Shown here: positions 34,917 through 43,583 of the stretch, piece after piece
Position numbering within the stretch: position 1 is the stretch's first letter
How the letters are laid out: every line of letters begins with the position of its first letter
Assembly (NCBI GenBank): GCA_049306095.1
Contig: JBAQPU010000057.1
Span: 1-64,000 of the forward strand
Reading direction: 5' to 3'
DNA: 64,000 nucleotides
Source: UBA2336 sp049306095
GTDB taxonomy: Bacteria > Bacteroidota > Bacteroidia > Cytophagales > Cyclobacteriaceae
Program-made: the position numbers and the translations under genes
The notes under the pieces: model-generated
Database searches by the model: none
Told to the model about the DNA's origin: nothing
What the model saw: the letters and a program-made list of their open reading frames with translations, nothing else

Positions 34917-35537
34917 ATGAAACTAAAGAGCATAATCATCATCGGAATTGTTGCTGCCGCGGTAGCCATTCTGTACTATTCCTTTACCGGAAATGAAAAC
35001 AGTGAAGCCTACGTCAATCGTATTCAGAAGATGCGTGAGGAGAAAGATCACGACATGCGCACTGCCTCTGACTCACCTTTTGCCCGTGATTCTACTCATT
35101 CGTTTCAAGGGCTTAAGTATTACCCTGTAGATGCTGCGTACCGCATTCAGGCGCGTCTTACAAAGATCGAACAACCCAAAACTATTTCGTTGCCCACCAG
35201 CGACAATAAAGAAAAAAGCTATCTCGAATATGCCTACGCTGAATTTGAATTACAGGGTATATCTGGTAAGCTTTTGATTCTGGAGATCATGGACATGGGC
35301 CCTTACCGCGGAACCCTCTTTCTGGCGTTTGCCGACCAAACCAGTGCGGCTGAAACCTACGGAGCGGGGCGTTACCTCGATATTAAAAAAGTACCGGGGA
35401 GCACCTCTGTGCTGCTCGATTTCAACGAAGCGTACAACCCGTATTGTGCCTATAACGATAATTTTTCGTGTCCTTTTCCCCCAAAAGAAAACATCCTGAA
35501 CATTCGCGTGGAAGCAGGAGAAAAAACATACCATTAA
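34917..35537 (+). CDS. DUF1684 family protein with N-terminal anchor
   Basis: A 206-residue protein with one N-terminal hydrophobic segment (about 4-22) that acts as a signal anchor or cleavable leader. The C-terminal part has the DUF1684 hallmark segments GRYLDIKKVPG, DFNEAYNPYCAYND, FSCPFPPKEN and VEAGEKTY. The function of DUF1684 is unknown; the conserved Cys and acidic residues suggest a binding or enzymatic site. It lies 34 bases after radC on the same strand. Confidence 0.88.
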   Translation: MKLKSIIIIGIVAAAVAILYYSFTGNENSEAYVNRIQKMREEKDHDMRTASDSPFARDSTHSFQGLKYYPVDAAYRIQARLTKIEQPKTISLPTSDNKEKSYLEYAYAEFELQGISGKLLILEIMDMGPYRGTLFLAFADQTSAAETYGAGRYLDIKKVPGSTSVLLDFNEAYNPYCAYNDNFSCPFPPKENILNIRVEAGEKTYH

Positions 35538-35608
35538 CCGAAAACACGGGTTTCATAAAATGGCCGGAAAAGAACGTCTGCAATAGTTTCAGGAACCCCT
35601 GTTTTCCC

Positions 35609-35616
35609 TATTTTTG
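35609..35616 (+). promoter_or_regulatory. -7 box (TATTTTTG) of pheT
   Basis: Exact TAnnTTTG match 24 bases before the pheT ATG. A TTTC at 35587-35590, 18 bases upstream, is a weak -33 candidate. Confidence 0.55.
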
Positions 35617-35640
35617 CTCTCTTTACCGAGATTTTAGAAG

Positions 35641-38055
35641 ATGAAAATTTCCTACAACTGGCTCAAAGAATATATCGATATACCTGAATTCCCTGAAGAG
35701 ATCGGGAAGCAACTTACCTCAACCGGACTGGAGGTTGAGAGTGTGTACCCTTTTGAAACAGTAAAAGGCGGGTTGAAGGGCCTGGTTATTGGTGAAGTTC
35801 TTACCTGCACCAAACACCCCAACGCAGATAAACTTTCGTTGACAACCGTAGATGCAGGTGGCGATAAACCCCTGAATATTGTTTGTGGAGCTTCGAATGT
35901 AGCTGCCGGACAAAAAGTAGTGGTTGCTACCGTGGGCACAACAGTTTACCCAACAAAAGGAGAGCCCTTTACTATAAAATCAGCCAAGATTAGAGGGGAG
36001 CAATCAGAAGGAATGATTTGTGCCGAGGATGAAATAGGGTTGGGCGAAAGTCATGTGGGCATTCTGGTATTAACTACTGAGGCTCAGAATGGCACCCCTG
36101 CATCTGAATATTTTAATGTCAGCACCGATCATGTTATTGAAATTGGCCTTACGCCAAACCGCGTGGATGCTGCTTCTCACATTGGTGTGGCCCGCGACAT
36201 CAAAGCTGCGCTAAAGCGTCAAGTAAAATGGCCGTCAATTGAACAGTTTAAAGTTGATAACCATAACCTCACCATTACAGTTTCGGTAGAAAACCATGAG
36301 GCCTGCCCCCGTTTCTCAGGCCTGACCATGAGTGGCATTACCGTAAAGGAATCTCCCGCATGGTTAAAAAATAAACTTCAGGCCATTGGTCTGACCCCCA
36401 TCAACAACATTGTCGACATCACCAATTTTGTATGCCACGAAATGGGCAAGCCCATGCACGCCTACGATGCTGATAAAATAGCGGGGAATAAAATTATTGT
36501 AAAGACCCTTACACAAGGAACAAAATTTACTACCCTCGATGGCAAAGAGCGTGAACTTACCGCCAATGATCTGATGATTTGCCATGCACAGGAACCTATG
36601 TGTATAGGTGGAGTGTTTGGCGGCCTGCACTCCGGAATATCCAATTCTACTTCCCGCATCTTTTTAGAAAGCGCGCACTTCTCGGCTGATTACATTCGTA
36701 AAACAGCCCTGCATCACGGATTAAAAACAGACTCTTCGTTTCGCAACGAACGAGGCCCCGACCCGAACCTCACCGTGTTCTCATTAAAGCGCGCTGCGTT
36801 ACTCATTAAGGAACTGGCCGGTGGAGAGGTGTCGTCTGAAATCGTGGATGTGTACCCGAAGAAAATTGAAAACCGCATCATCGAAATAAAAGACAAGAAC
36901 GTAAACCGCCTGATCGGAAAAATTATTCCAAGAGAAGAAGTCTTTGGAATTTTAAAACGATTGGATATAGAAATCATCAACAAAACAGAAGATCGTTATA
37001 CTGTTGCTGTTCCTCCTTACCGGGTAGACGTTGTTCAGGAAGCCGATGTGATTGAAGAAATTCTTCGCATCTACGGATTTAACAATATTGAATTGCGTGA
37101 ATTCGCAGGCTCAGATTTCATTGCCGAATTTCCCGAAAAAGACATAAACAAATTCAAGAATACCATTGGTCAAATGCTGGTTGGAAATGGTTTTTTTGAA
37201 ACCTGGACCAACTCGCTTACCAATGCAGCCTATCAGCAAAAACACCAACTAACCTTTACCGGTGAACCGGTAGAAATCCTGAACAAGCTTAGTGAAGAAC
37301 AAGGCATTTTGCGTCAAACCATGCTCTTTTCAGGATTGGAAGTTTGCGCATACAACATCAACCGCAAACAGAAAGATCTGAAACTATTCGAATTCGGAAA
37401 GACGTATTACAAAGTATCCGGAAAATATGCCGAAGAAGAATGCCTTGCATTGTTCATGACCGGAAATACCGAAACTGAAAACTGGCAACACAAAACGCAG
37501 GCCGTTGCTTACCATGACCTGGCACAACAGGTTACCAACATTCTTCAAAAATCAGGAATGAGCTCCGTTAAACAGGAGGTAGTCGGGCATTCACTGTTTG
37601 ATTATGCCATGCAACTTTCGGTAAACGGTAAAATTATTTGCACCCTCGGAAAAGTAAAACCTGCATTCGTAAAGGATTTTGGCGTGAAGCAGGAAATATT
37701 TTATGCCGAGCTGAATACTGCCTTGCTTTTCAAAGCAGCAAACCCTAAGTTAGTAATTCAGGAAGTACCAAAATTTCCGGAAGTGAGACGTGATTTGTCG
37801 CTGGTGTTGGACAAAAATGTTAGCTTTGATGAGATCAGGGAAATGGTACTGAACACCGAAAAACGTTTGATCCGCGAGATCATCGCGTTTGATGTGTACG
37901 AGGGGAAGAATATTCCGGAAGGAAAAAAGGCGTATGCTCTGGGTTTTACTTTACTGGATGAAACAAAGACCCTGACAGACGAAGAAATTGATAAAACGAT
38001 GAACCGGCTGATGACGGCATTTGAGCAAACATTGGGGGCGGTCATTCGTAAATAA
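35641..38055 (+). CDS. pheT: Phenylalanyl-tRNA synthetase beta subunit
   Basis: An 804-residue subunit of normal length. Order of domains: N-terminal region and tRNA-binding OB fold (about 40-155; VIGEVLTCTKHPNADKLSL), B3/B4 editing domain (about 210-385; IVDITNFVCHEMGKPMHAYD), B5 (about 400-475), the catalytic-core-like domain (about 490-690) and the C-terminal anticodon-binding FDX-ACB domain (about 710-804; KFPEVRRDLSLVLD and GFTLLDETKTLTDEEI). With PheS, encoded elsewhere, it charges tRNA-Phe. It leads a block with the coiled-coil gene, zapA and rny. Confidence 0.97.
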   Translation: MKISYNWLKEYIDIPEFPEEIGKQLTSTGLEVESVYPFETVKGGLKGLVIGEVLTCTKHPNADKLSLTTVDAGGDKPLNIVCGASNVAAGQKVVVATVGTTVYPTKGEPFTIKSAKIRGEQSEGMICAEDEIGLGESHVGILVLTTEAQNGTPASEYFNVSTDHVIEIGLTPNRVDAASHIGVARDIKAALKRQVKWPSIEQFKVDNHNLTITVSVENHEACPRFSGLTMSGITVKESPAWLKNKLQAIGLTPINNIVDITNFVCHEMGKPMHAYDADKIAGNKIIVKTLTQGTKFTTLDGKERELTANDLMICHAQEPMCIGGVFGGLHSGISNSTSRIFLESAHFSADYIRKTALHHGLKTDSSFRNERGPDPNLTVFSLKRAALLIKELAGGEVSSEIVDVYPKKIENRIIEIKDKNVNRLIGKIIPREEVFGILKRLDIEIINKTEDRYTVAVPPYRVDVVQEADVIEEILRIYGFNNIELREFAGSDFIAEFPEKDINKFKNTIGQMLVGNGFFETWTNSLTNAAYQQKHQLTFTGEPVEILNKLSEEQGILRQTMLFSGLEVCAYNINRKQKDLKLFEFGKTYYKVSGKYAEEECLALFMTGNTETENWQHKTQAVAYHDLAQQVTNILQKSGMSSVKQEVVGHSLFDYAMQLSVNGKIICTLGKVKPAFVKDFGVKQEIFYAELNTALLFKAANPKLVIQEVPKFPEVRRDLSLVLDKNVSFDEIREMVLNTEKRLIREIIAFDVYEGKNIPEGKKAYALGFTLLDETKTLTDEEIDKTMNRLMTAFEQTLGAVIRK

Positions 38056-38073
38056 AGGGCAATGAGTCCCGAT

Positions 38074-38089
38074 ATTTCGGGATAGGGCG
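38074..38089. repeat. Short palindrome between pheT and the coiled-coil gene
   Basis: TCCCGA, a four-base loop and TCGGGA form a 6-bp hairpin. No T-run follows, so it is more likely an RNA-stability or dispersed palindrome than a terminator. Confidence 0.4.
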
Positions 38090-38142
38090 GTTGATTAAAC
38101 CAAATTGTTGAATCGGCAAAAGCCGCGAAAAAAATTGAATGC

Positions 38143-38439
38143 ATGGAACAGGAACTCTTAAAAACCAACCTGAACGGACTGGAGCGCAAAATTCTGGTGC
38201 TCATCAACGAACACAAAAGCCTCAAAGAAGAAATCAAGACCTTAAAATCAGAGAATCAGGAACTTAAAGCCGGCTTACGAGGCCGCGATGAGCAACTTTC
38301 TGATTTTAAAAATCAAATTAAAATCTCTAAAATTGTAGATAATATAAATCCGGAAGACGGAAGTGTTTCGGAGTTGAAGAAGAAAGTAGACGACTACATT
38401 CGGGAAATTGATAAGTGTATTGCTTATTTAAGCCGATAG
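38143..38439 (+). CDS. Small coiled-coil protein upstream of zapA
   Basis: A 98-residue protein, mostly heptad-patterned coiled coil (about 5-65; IKTLKSENQELKAGLRGRDEQL) with a short C-terminal helix. It lies between pheT and zapA, 19 bases from zapA. Its size, coiled coil and position beside zapA recall ZapB-like division proteins, but sequence similarity cannot be claimed by eye. A division-linked scaffold role is an inference. Confidence 0.82.
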   Translation: MEQELLKTNLNGLERKILVLINEHKSLKEEIKTLKSENQELKAGLRGRDEQLSDFKNQIKISKIVDNINPEDGSVSELKKKVDDYIREIDKCIAYLSR

Positions 38440-38458
38440 TTACTGTAAGACCTCGTTA

Positions 38459-38746
38459 ATGGAAGAACTTTCAATAAAAATCAAGATAGCCGAGCGCGAA
38501 TACCCTATGAAGGTGAAGCGTGACGATGAAGAAAGGGTAAGAACGGCAAGCCGGCTGATCAACGAAAAACTAAAATCTTACAAGGAACAATTCGGAATTG
38601 ACGATAAACAAGACCTGCTGGCGATGGTGGCTTTTGACAGCCTGGTAGAAAAAATGGCATCGGAAGAAACTCATCAGGCAATCGACCAAACGGTATTTGA
38701 AAAAGTGAATCACCTGAATCACCTGGTTTCTCAGTCGATCCTCTAA
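38459..38746 (+). CDS. zapA: Cell division protein ZapA
   Basis: A 95-residue ZapA. N-terminal beta strands with EELSIKIKIAEREYPMKVKRDDEERVRTASRLINEKL are followed by a long C-terminal coiled coil. ZapA binds FtsZ and bundles its filaments at the division site. Its position after pheT and before rny is what I would expect in Cytophagales. It follows the coiled-coil gene by 19 bases in one operon. Confidence 0.88.
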   Translation: MEELSIKIKIAEREYPMKVKRDDEERVRTASRLINEKLKSYKEQFGIDDKQDLLAMVAFDSLVEKMASEETHQAIDQTVFEKVNHLNHLVSQSIL

Positions 38747-38820
38747 TCTTCATCTCTTTTACAACTCCTTAGCCAGTTGGCTACCCGGGTTATTCATAAC
38801 CCTCAAAATACATTATCGAT

Positions 38821-40389
38821 ATGTCACAGATTATCATTATAGCGCTTAGCAGTACAGTTGGTACGATTGTACTCAGCATGTTAATCGGTACACTCCTGTA
38901 CAAACGTAAACTGCGCAAGCGTCAAACCGAAGCTGATAATAAAGCAGCCCTGATTGTGAAGGAGGCCGAAATCACATCTGAAAACATTAAGAAGGACAAA
39001 ATCATCCAGGCTAAAGAAAACATCCTGAAACTGAAAACAGAATTTGAAGAGGAGGCTAACCGTAAAAAAAATCAGATTATTGCCAACGAACAAAAGATCA
39101 AACAGCGCGAGCAACAACTGAGTAAAGAACTTGAAAACCTGAAGCGCAAGGAAAGCGACATGACAGACATGCAGCAAAACCTGGCTGCACAGCTTGACGG
39201 TGTAAAAAGACGCAAGGAGGAATTAGATAAATTCAACCAACAAAAAATTCAGGTGCTCGAAAGCATTTCTAAGCTCACGGCCGAAGAAGCACGCGAACAA
39301 CTGGTGGCCTCATTAAAGGACGAAGCCCAGTCGAAAGCCAACTCCTACATTAAAGACATTATGGAGCAGGCCAAACTTACGGCAACCAAAGAAGCTAAGA
39401 AGATTGTGGTGGAGACTATTCAGCGCACTGCCACTGAACACGCTATTGAAAACTGTGTTTCTGTTTTTAATATTGAAAGCGATGATATTAAAGGGAAGGT
39501 CATCGGGCGAGAAGGACGAAACATCCGTACACTGGAGGCCGCTACCGGAGTTGAAATTATCGTTGACGACACACCGGAGGCTATCATCATTTCGGGTTTC
39601 GACCCTGTGCGAAGAGAGATCGCCCGCTTATCACTGCATCGCCTGGTGCAGGATGGCCGCATTCACCCCGCACGTATCGAAGAAATTGTTGCCAAGACCT
39701 CTAAAAACATTGAAGATGAAATTGTAGAGATTGGCGAACGGACTGTGATTGACCTGGGCATTCACGGACTGCACCCCGAGCTTGTAAAAATGGTAGGACG
39801 CATGCGCTTCCGTTCATCGTACGGACAAAACCTGTTGCAGCACTCCCGCGAAGTTGCCAACCTGTGTGCCATTATGGCTACCGAACTTGGATTGAATGTT
39901 AAACAAGCCAAGCGTGCCGGCCTCCTGCACGACATTGGAAAAGTTTGGCCCGAAGAATTAGAGAAGCCTCATGCTATTGTGGGGATGGAACTGGCTCAGA
40001 AATACAAAGAACATCCGGTGGTGTGCAATGCCATTGGCGCCCACCACGATGAAATTGAAATGACCGGCATCCTCTCTCCCATCATTCAAGCCTGTGACGC
40101 CATCAGCGGTGCAAGACCGGGAGCGAGAAGAGAGGTGATGGAACAATACATCAAACGCCTCAGAGATTTAGAACAAGTGGGGTTGAGTTTTGAGGGTGTT
40201 GAAAAATGTTATGCCATACAAGCGGGTCGCGAGTTGCGTGTAATTGTTGACGCTGAGAAGGCAACGGACGATCGTGCCGGGCAGCTAAGTTTTGAAATAT
40301 CACAGAAGATCGAACGCGATATGCAATATCCCGGCCAGATAAAAGTAACCGTGATTCGGGAGATGAGAAGTGTTGCGTACGCGAAGTAG
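38821..40389 (+). CDS. rny: Ribonuclease Y
   Basis: A 522-residue endoribonuclease of the usual length. An N-terminal membrane helix (about 3-25) is followed by a long charged coiled coil (about 30-195), a KH RNA-binding domain (about 205-265; GKVIGREGRNIRTLEAATGVEIIVDD) and an HD domain (about 330-430; HSREVANLCA and LLHDIGKVW with the catalytic His-Asp pair). It initiates mRNA decay at the membrane. The stop codon is the first three bases of a heptamer array that fills the gap to the next gene. Confidence 0.96.
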   Translation: MSQIIIIALSSTVGTIVLSMLIGTLLYKRKLRKRQTEADNKAALIVKEAEITSENIKKDKIIQAKENILKLKTEFEEEANRKKNQIIANEQKIKQREQQLSKELENLKRKESDMTDMQQNLAAQLDGVKRRKEELDKFNQQKIQVLESISKLTAEEAREQLVASLKDEAQSKANSYIKDIMEQAKLTATKEAKKIVVETIQRTATEHAIENCVSVFNIESDDIKGKVIGREGRNIRTLEAATGVEIIVDDTPEAIIISGFDPVRREIARLSLHRLVQDGRIHPARIEEIVAKTSKNIEDEIVEIGERTVIDLGIHGLHPELVKMVGRMRFRSSYGQNLLQHSREVANLCAIMATELGLNVKQAKRAGLLHDIGKVWPEELEKPHAIVGMELAQKYKEHPVVCNAIGAHHDEIEMTGILSPIIQACDAISGARPGARREVMEQYIKRLRDLEQVGLSFEGVEKCYAIQAGRELRVIVDAEKATDDRAGQLSFEISQKIERDMQYPGQIKVTVIREMRSVAYAK

Positions 40390-40428
40390 ATATTAGACAT
40401 TAGGTATTTAGGCATAAGGTATTGGGTA
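40387..40428. repeat. Heptamer array spanning the rny-GNAT gap
   Basis: Units TAGATAT, TAGACAT, TAGGTAT and further degenerate copies start on the rny stop codon and run into the first codons of the next gene, with one 8-base step near 40408-40415. Confidence 0.72.
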
Positions 40429-40715
40429 GTTTGGAAATAAAATTCGACCAGTCATCCACCAAAGGAATGTTCTTTGTTGAAGAGAACGGTGAAAAACTGG
40501 CACGCATGACGTTCAGCAAGGGTGGCGATCAACTGATGATCCTTGACCACACGGAAGTTTCAGATGTACTCAGAGGAAAGAATGTGGGAAAGCAATTGGT
40601 AACAAAAGCTGTCGACCATGCACGAAAAAATAATCTCAAAATAATTCCCCTGTGCCCATTTGCAAAATCAGTTTTTGACCGGGTAAAGGAATTTCAGGAT
40701 GTACTTCAACGGTAA
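40422..40715 (+). CDS. GNAT-type N-acetyltransferase (PF14542-like)
   Basis: A 97-residue small acetyltransferase-like protein of the PF14542 (YidJ/YjdJ-like) group. The acetyl-CoA loop is seen as VLRGKNVGKQLVTKAVDHARKNNLKIIPLCPFAK. There is no ATG near the 5' end: the frame opens with TTG at 40422, with a second TTG at 40431 that would give the usual short start (MEIKFDQ). The first codons come from the heptamer array. Targets of this family are unknown. Confidence 0.85.
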   Translation: MGSLEIKFDQSSTKGMFFVEENGEKLARMTFSKGGDQLMILDHTEVSDVLRGKNVGKQLVTKAVDHARKNNLKIIPLCPFAKSVFDRVKEFQDVLQR

Positions 40716-40719
40716 TGGT

Positions 40720-41106
40720 ATGCGAATATTGATTTCTCTGACATTGGTTTTGTTGGTGAGTTGTAAAGCTCAACAGGTTTCTCTTACCCAAATTGAATGG
40801 AGACTGATAAAAATGGAGGGTATCGATCTTTCTGCTTTAGATCAACCTGTTACGCTCACGCTGGATGAAACCACGAATAAGGTAAGTGGATATGCCGGGT
40901 GCAACCATTTTTTTGGAACCTATCAGTCCGATGGTGCAACAATTTCATTCACAGGAATGGGCTCCACTAAAATGTACTGCCAGAAGACCATGGCCATAGA
41001 AGATGCCTATTTCAAATTACTTGGCAGCATACAATCGTTTAAATTAGAAGAGAATAGGCTTTTGATGCTGGCAGGCGAACAGGTTGTATTGGAGTTCAGC
41101 AAATAG
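40720..41106 (+). CDS. META domain lipoprotein (HslJ-like)
   Basis: A 128-residue lipoprotein. The leader MRILISLTLVLLVSC carries a lipobox with Cys15, followed by a META/HslJ domain with TQIEWRLIKMEG, VSGYAGCNHFFGTYQ and the MYCQKTMAIEDAYFKLL segment containing the usual conserved Cys. META proteins in other bacteria are linked to heat-shock or envelope stress, without a known mechanism. The frame is open seven codons further upstream, but ATG 40720 gives a proper signal. It follows the GNAT stop codon by four bases, so they form an operon. Confidence 0.88.
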   Translation: MRILISLTLVLLVSCKAQQVSLTQIEWRLIKMEGIDLSALDQPVTLTLDETTNKVSGYAGCNHFFGTYQSDGATISFTGMGSTKMYCQKTMAIEDAYFKLLGSIQSFKLEENRLLMLAGEQVVLEFSK

Positions 41107-41176
41107 AAGAGATTGTGAAAGCCTAGTAACAAAAAAACTTGTAGTGCAATACTATTAACATGCAGAGATGAAGTGT

Positions 41177-42187
41177 TTACTGCATCTGAGACGCCTTCAG
41201 CCGATACCGATTGCCTTCCTCTCCCTGCACCAACTCTCCCAATCGCACATAAATATCTTTAATGGTGCTGTCCTGGCCGATGGCTTCCTTGTACAGGTTA
41301 ATCGCTGTGGTAGTATTGCCCTTGGTATCATAAATGTAGGCCATCAGGTGGCATAATACTGCACTGCGGTATCCGTTGGAATAGGCACCCTCATACCATT
41401 GCAGGGCGGAATCAAGCTGACTTTGATTATAAAAACTGTCGCCAATCAATAACATGGCGTCTGTGTAGTCAGGATTGTATACCATAATCTTTTTTGTTTC
41501 ATCAATCGCCTGACGATAACTTTTTCTGTTGAAGTAGATATAGCCCTTATTGTATTGTGATTGGTAGTGCTGCGGTTCCCTTGCTAATGCCTCATCGTAC
41601 ATCATCAACGCTGAATCAGTCTTTTCTGAATTCAGGAAGGCATTTCCACGTTCAAAATACAGACTGGCATTTTCCGGATCTTTGGCAATGGCCAGTTTAT
41701 AAAAATAAGCTGCAGAATCGTACTGCTGGCGGTTGTAGTAATCCGTAGCCCGGTACAGTTCATCCAGGTCATCCGTTGCGTTGCCACCGAAAATCGCACT
41801 GAGTATCGTGATCAAAAAAATAAAACCAATAAACCCTGCAACCAGTGCCACAAAAATTTTTCCGCGCTGCTCACCGGTAGTTGCCTTGTTGCGGAAGACA
41901 TCTTTTACCTGCTGCCAGAGAATCCACGTTTGACTTGGCCTGTACTCATGCCTTTCTCCGGTAAAGGATTGACGTACATCACGATTTGAATCAGATTCAT
42001 CTACTTGCCGTTGCCATAATTGTATAACCTTAAACAAACTGAAGGCTGCAATGGCCAGAAAAAAATAAACAAATGAGGGGTCAACCGTCCAGAAGATTGC
42101 CAGGCCTGTCAGCGAGGCGCAACCAATAATAATCCAAACCCCTTGTTTACCCTTCCCTCCATCGTTTGACTCTGAGCCCGGTTCCAT
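41177..42187 (-). CDS. Membrane protein with TPR repeats
   Basis: A 336-residue protein. Two hydrophobic segments (about 18-60) and a third (about 110-133) anchor it. Its C-terminal half (about 140-330) contains five or six TPR units, such as YYNRQQYDSAAYFYKLAIAKDP and ASLYFERGNAFLNSEKTDSALMMYDEAL. It is likely a scaffold on the cytoplasmic or periplasmic face of the inner membrane. The bestrophin-like gene lies 11 bases upstream on the same strand, suggesting they are transcribed together. Confidence 0.85.
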   Translation of the reverse strand: MEPGSESNDGGKGKQGVWIIIGCASLTGLAIFWTVDPSFVYFFLAIAAFSLFKVIQLWQRQVDESDSNRDVRQSFTGERHEYRPSQTWILWQQVKDVFRNKATTGEQRGKIFVALVAGFIGFIFLITILSAIFGGNATDDLDELYRATDYYNRQQYDSAAYFYKLAIAKDPENASLYFERGNAFLNSEKTDSALMMYDEALAREPQHYQSQYNKGYIYFNRKSYRQAIDETKKIMVYNPDYTDAMLLIGDSFYNQSQLDSALQWYEGAYSNGYRSAVLCHLMAYIYDTKGNTTTAINLYKEAIGQDSTIKDIYVRLGELVQGEEGNRYRLKASQMQ

Positions 42188-42198
42188 CGCTTCATTGG

Positions 42199-42975
42199 TT
42201 ATTGCATCAGGGCAACAATTTCCTTTTCCTCTATCCTGATATCATCTTCACCCACCTCATCAAACGGGTTTTCGAGGTGGTCCTGAATATTATCGAGACT
42301 TACCAGGATAAAGCTGTACAAAATGGGCATGACGTACTCAAGGTGTGCCGAGTAATCCTTAAACGTACTGGCAAAGTAAGGCCCATAGATAATTGGAAAA
42401 ACATAAATGAATACTTTACTGTATGCCCGAAGGGTTACAGGCGTGCGATACACCTGAATAACCTTCAGGTTATCAAAAGCAATAATCATTTTACTAATGT
42501 ACTGGCTTACCCGCGAGGTATCACTGCTTTGAACGCCATGTTGCCGTAACTCCATTGATAGCTGTGATAATTTTGAAAACAGCGCGCAAATGCTTCGTTC
42601 GTTCTCTTCCCAATCTTTACGATGCGATTCAGCAAACATAATTCGTATTCTGGATAACAACTGACGCACTAGTTCACGCACCCGTGCGGGCAACTCATGA
42701 TCTTTATCGGTTGTCCAGTCGCGGGTGGCATAGTAGATGGCAATCGCGTGACCTTTAAAATCGGAAAACCGCTGTAAAGCAGTTTCACGTCTTGTATAGG
42801 CCGCGCTGATAGAGAACACCACCGGAAAAACAATGGCTACGCCCACTAACATATCGGGGAACTTGGCCAAAAATCCCAAGTGAAAACAAACATAGGTTGA
42901 GACTACAGACAACGCGGTAATGATCAGTGTTTTGTAATTAATGATCATGAAGAAACTCCGCAAAACGCGCTTCAT
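42199..42975 (-). CDS. Bestrophin-like anion channel family protein
   Basis: A 258-residue membrane protein with helices near 13-60 and 185-235. The C-terminal SFILVSLDNIQDHLENPFDEVGEDDI matches the bestrophin/YneE family, which ends its channel domain with an acidic ENPFG/D motif. These proteins form pentameric chloride or other anion channels. The N-terminal MIINYKTLIITALSVVSTYV is also typical. Family assignment is by motif only, and the physiological ion is unknown. Confidence 0.7.
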   Translation of the reverse strand: MKRVLRSFFMIINYKTLIITALSVVSTYVCFHLGFLAKFPDMLVGVAIVFPVVFSISAAYTRRETALQRFSDFKGHAIAIYYATRDWTTDKDHELPARVRELVRQLLSRIRIMFAESHRKDWEENERSICALFSKLSQLSMELRQHGVQSSDTSRVSQYISKMIIAFDNLKVIQVYRTPVTLRAYSKVFIYVFPIIYGPYFASTFKDYSAHLEYVMPILYSFILVSLDNIQDHLENPFDEVGEDDIRIEEKEIVALMQ

Positions 42976-43016
42976 AAAACAGGTTAGGTTAAGGTTAGGT
43001 TATACGACAATGAAAA

Positions 43017-43544
43017 TTACTCTTTGATCATCAGCTTTTCGTATGTTTTTGTATTGGTCGCCATGTCCGTTCCAAAAAATTCCACATAGGCTACTTTAGG
43101 CCACCAGCCGTCTTCGGCTACCTGCACAAAAATTTTTGAAAGTCTGGACGACCTCCCTCCAATATTCATCATCGCATAGGCCTGTCCTTTCTCGTCCTGG
43201 GCCACAACAAAAGATCGTTCTTTTTTCGCAACAAATTGCATATTCATTTTTTGGTCAGGGTCTGCTTTCAATCCGTATGCAAATGTTTTTTCCAGGTAGT
43301 TCAACTCACGCAACTGTCCTTTTTCGCCATACCGTATCCAAAAAATTTTCACCGGATCATTCTGATCAATCGTATTATTGGAAGTCAGGTTCGCCTCATA
43401 CACTACCGTATTGGGATTCGGACTTCGGTGAATATAGAAAAGTGATTTTTTCGAATGCGGTGGAACCGGAAAATCAATGGCTGTGAACGTACTCCCGGAA
43501 CTACCCAGCAGCGCAGCAAAACAAAACAGTACCGCTAACTTCAT
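43017..43544 (-). CDS. DUF4833 family exported protein
   Basis: A 175-residue protein with a signal peptide (about 1-18). The first mature segment FPVPPHSKKSLFYIHRSPNPNTVVYEANL and the central PVKIFWIRYGEKGQLRELNYLEKTFAYG are typical of DUF4833, a Bacteroidota-centred family without known function. It is predicted periplasmic or outer-membrane associated. The gene is monocistronic, between the bestrophin-like gene and the PAP2 gene, and divergent from the latter. Confidence 0.85.
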   Translation of the reverse strand: MKLAVLFCFAALLGSSGSTFTAIDFPVPPHSKKSLFYIHRSPNPNTVVYEANLTSNNTIDQNDPVKIFWIRYGEKGQLRELNYLEKTFAYGLKADPDQKMNMQFVAKKERSFVVAQDEKGQAYAMMNIGGRSSRLSKIFVQVAEDGWWPKVAYVEFFGTDMATNTKTYEKLMIKE

Positions 43545-43583
43545 TCGTATATAAAAATATTAACCTTAGTTTTACCTCTTATC

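Noticed and set aside
37758..38237. 159-residue minus-strand ORF
   Set aside because: It is antisense to the conserved C-terminal domain of pheT.
42977..43005. AGGTTAGGTT repeats before the bestrophin-like gene
   Set aside because: Period is 5 and 11-12 rather than 7, and only a few copies exist, so it was not counted in the heptamer class.
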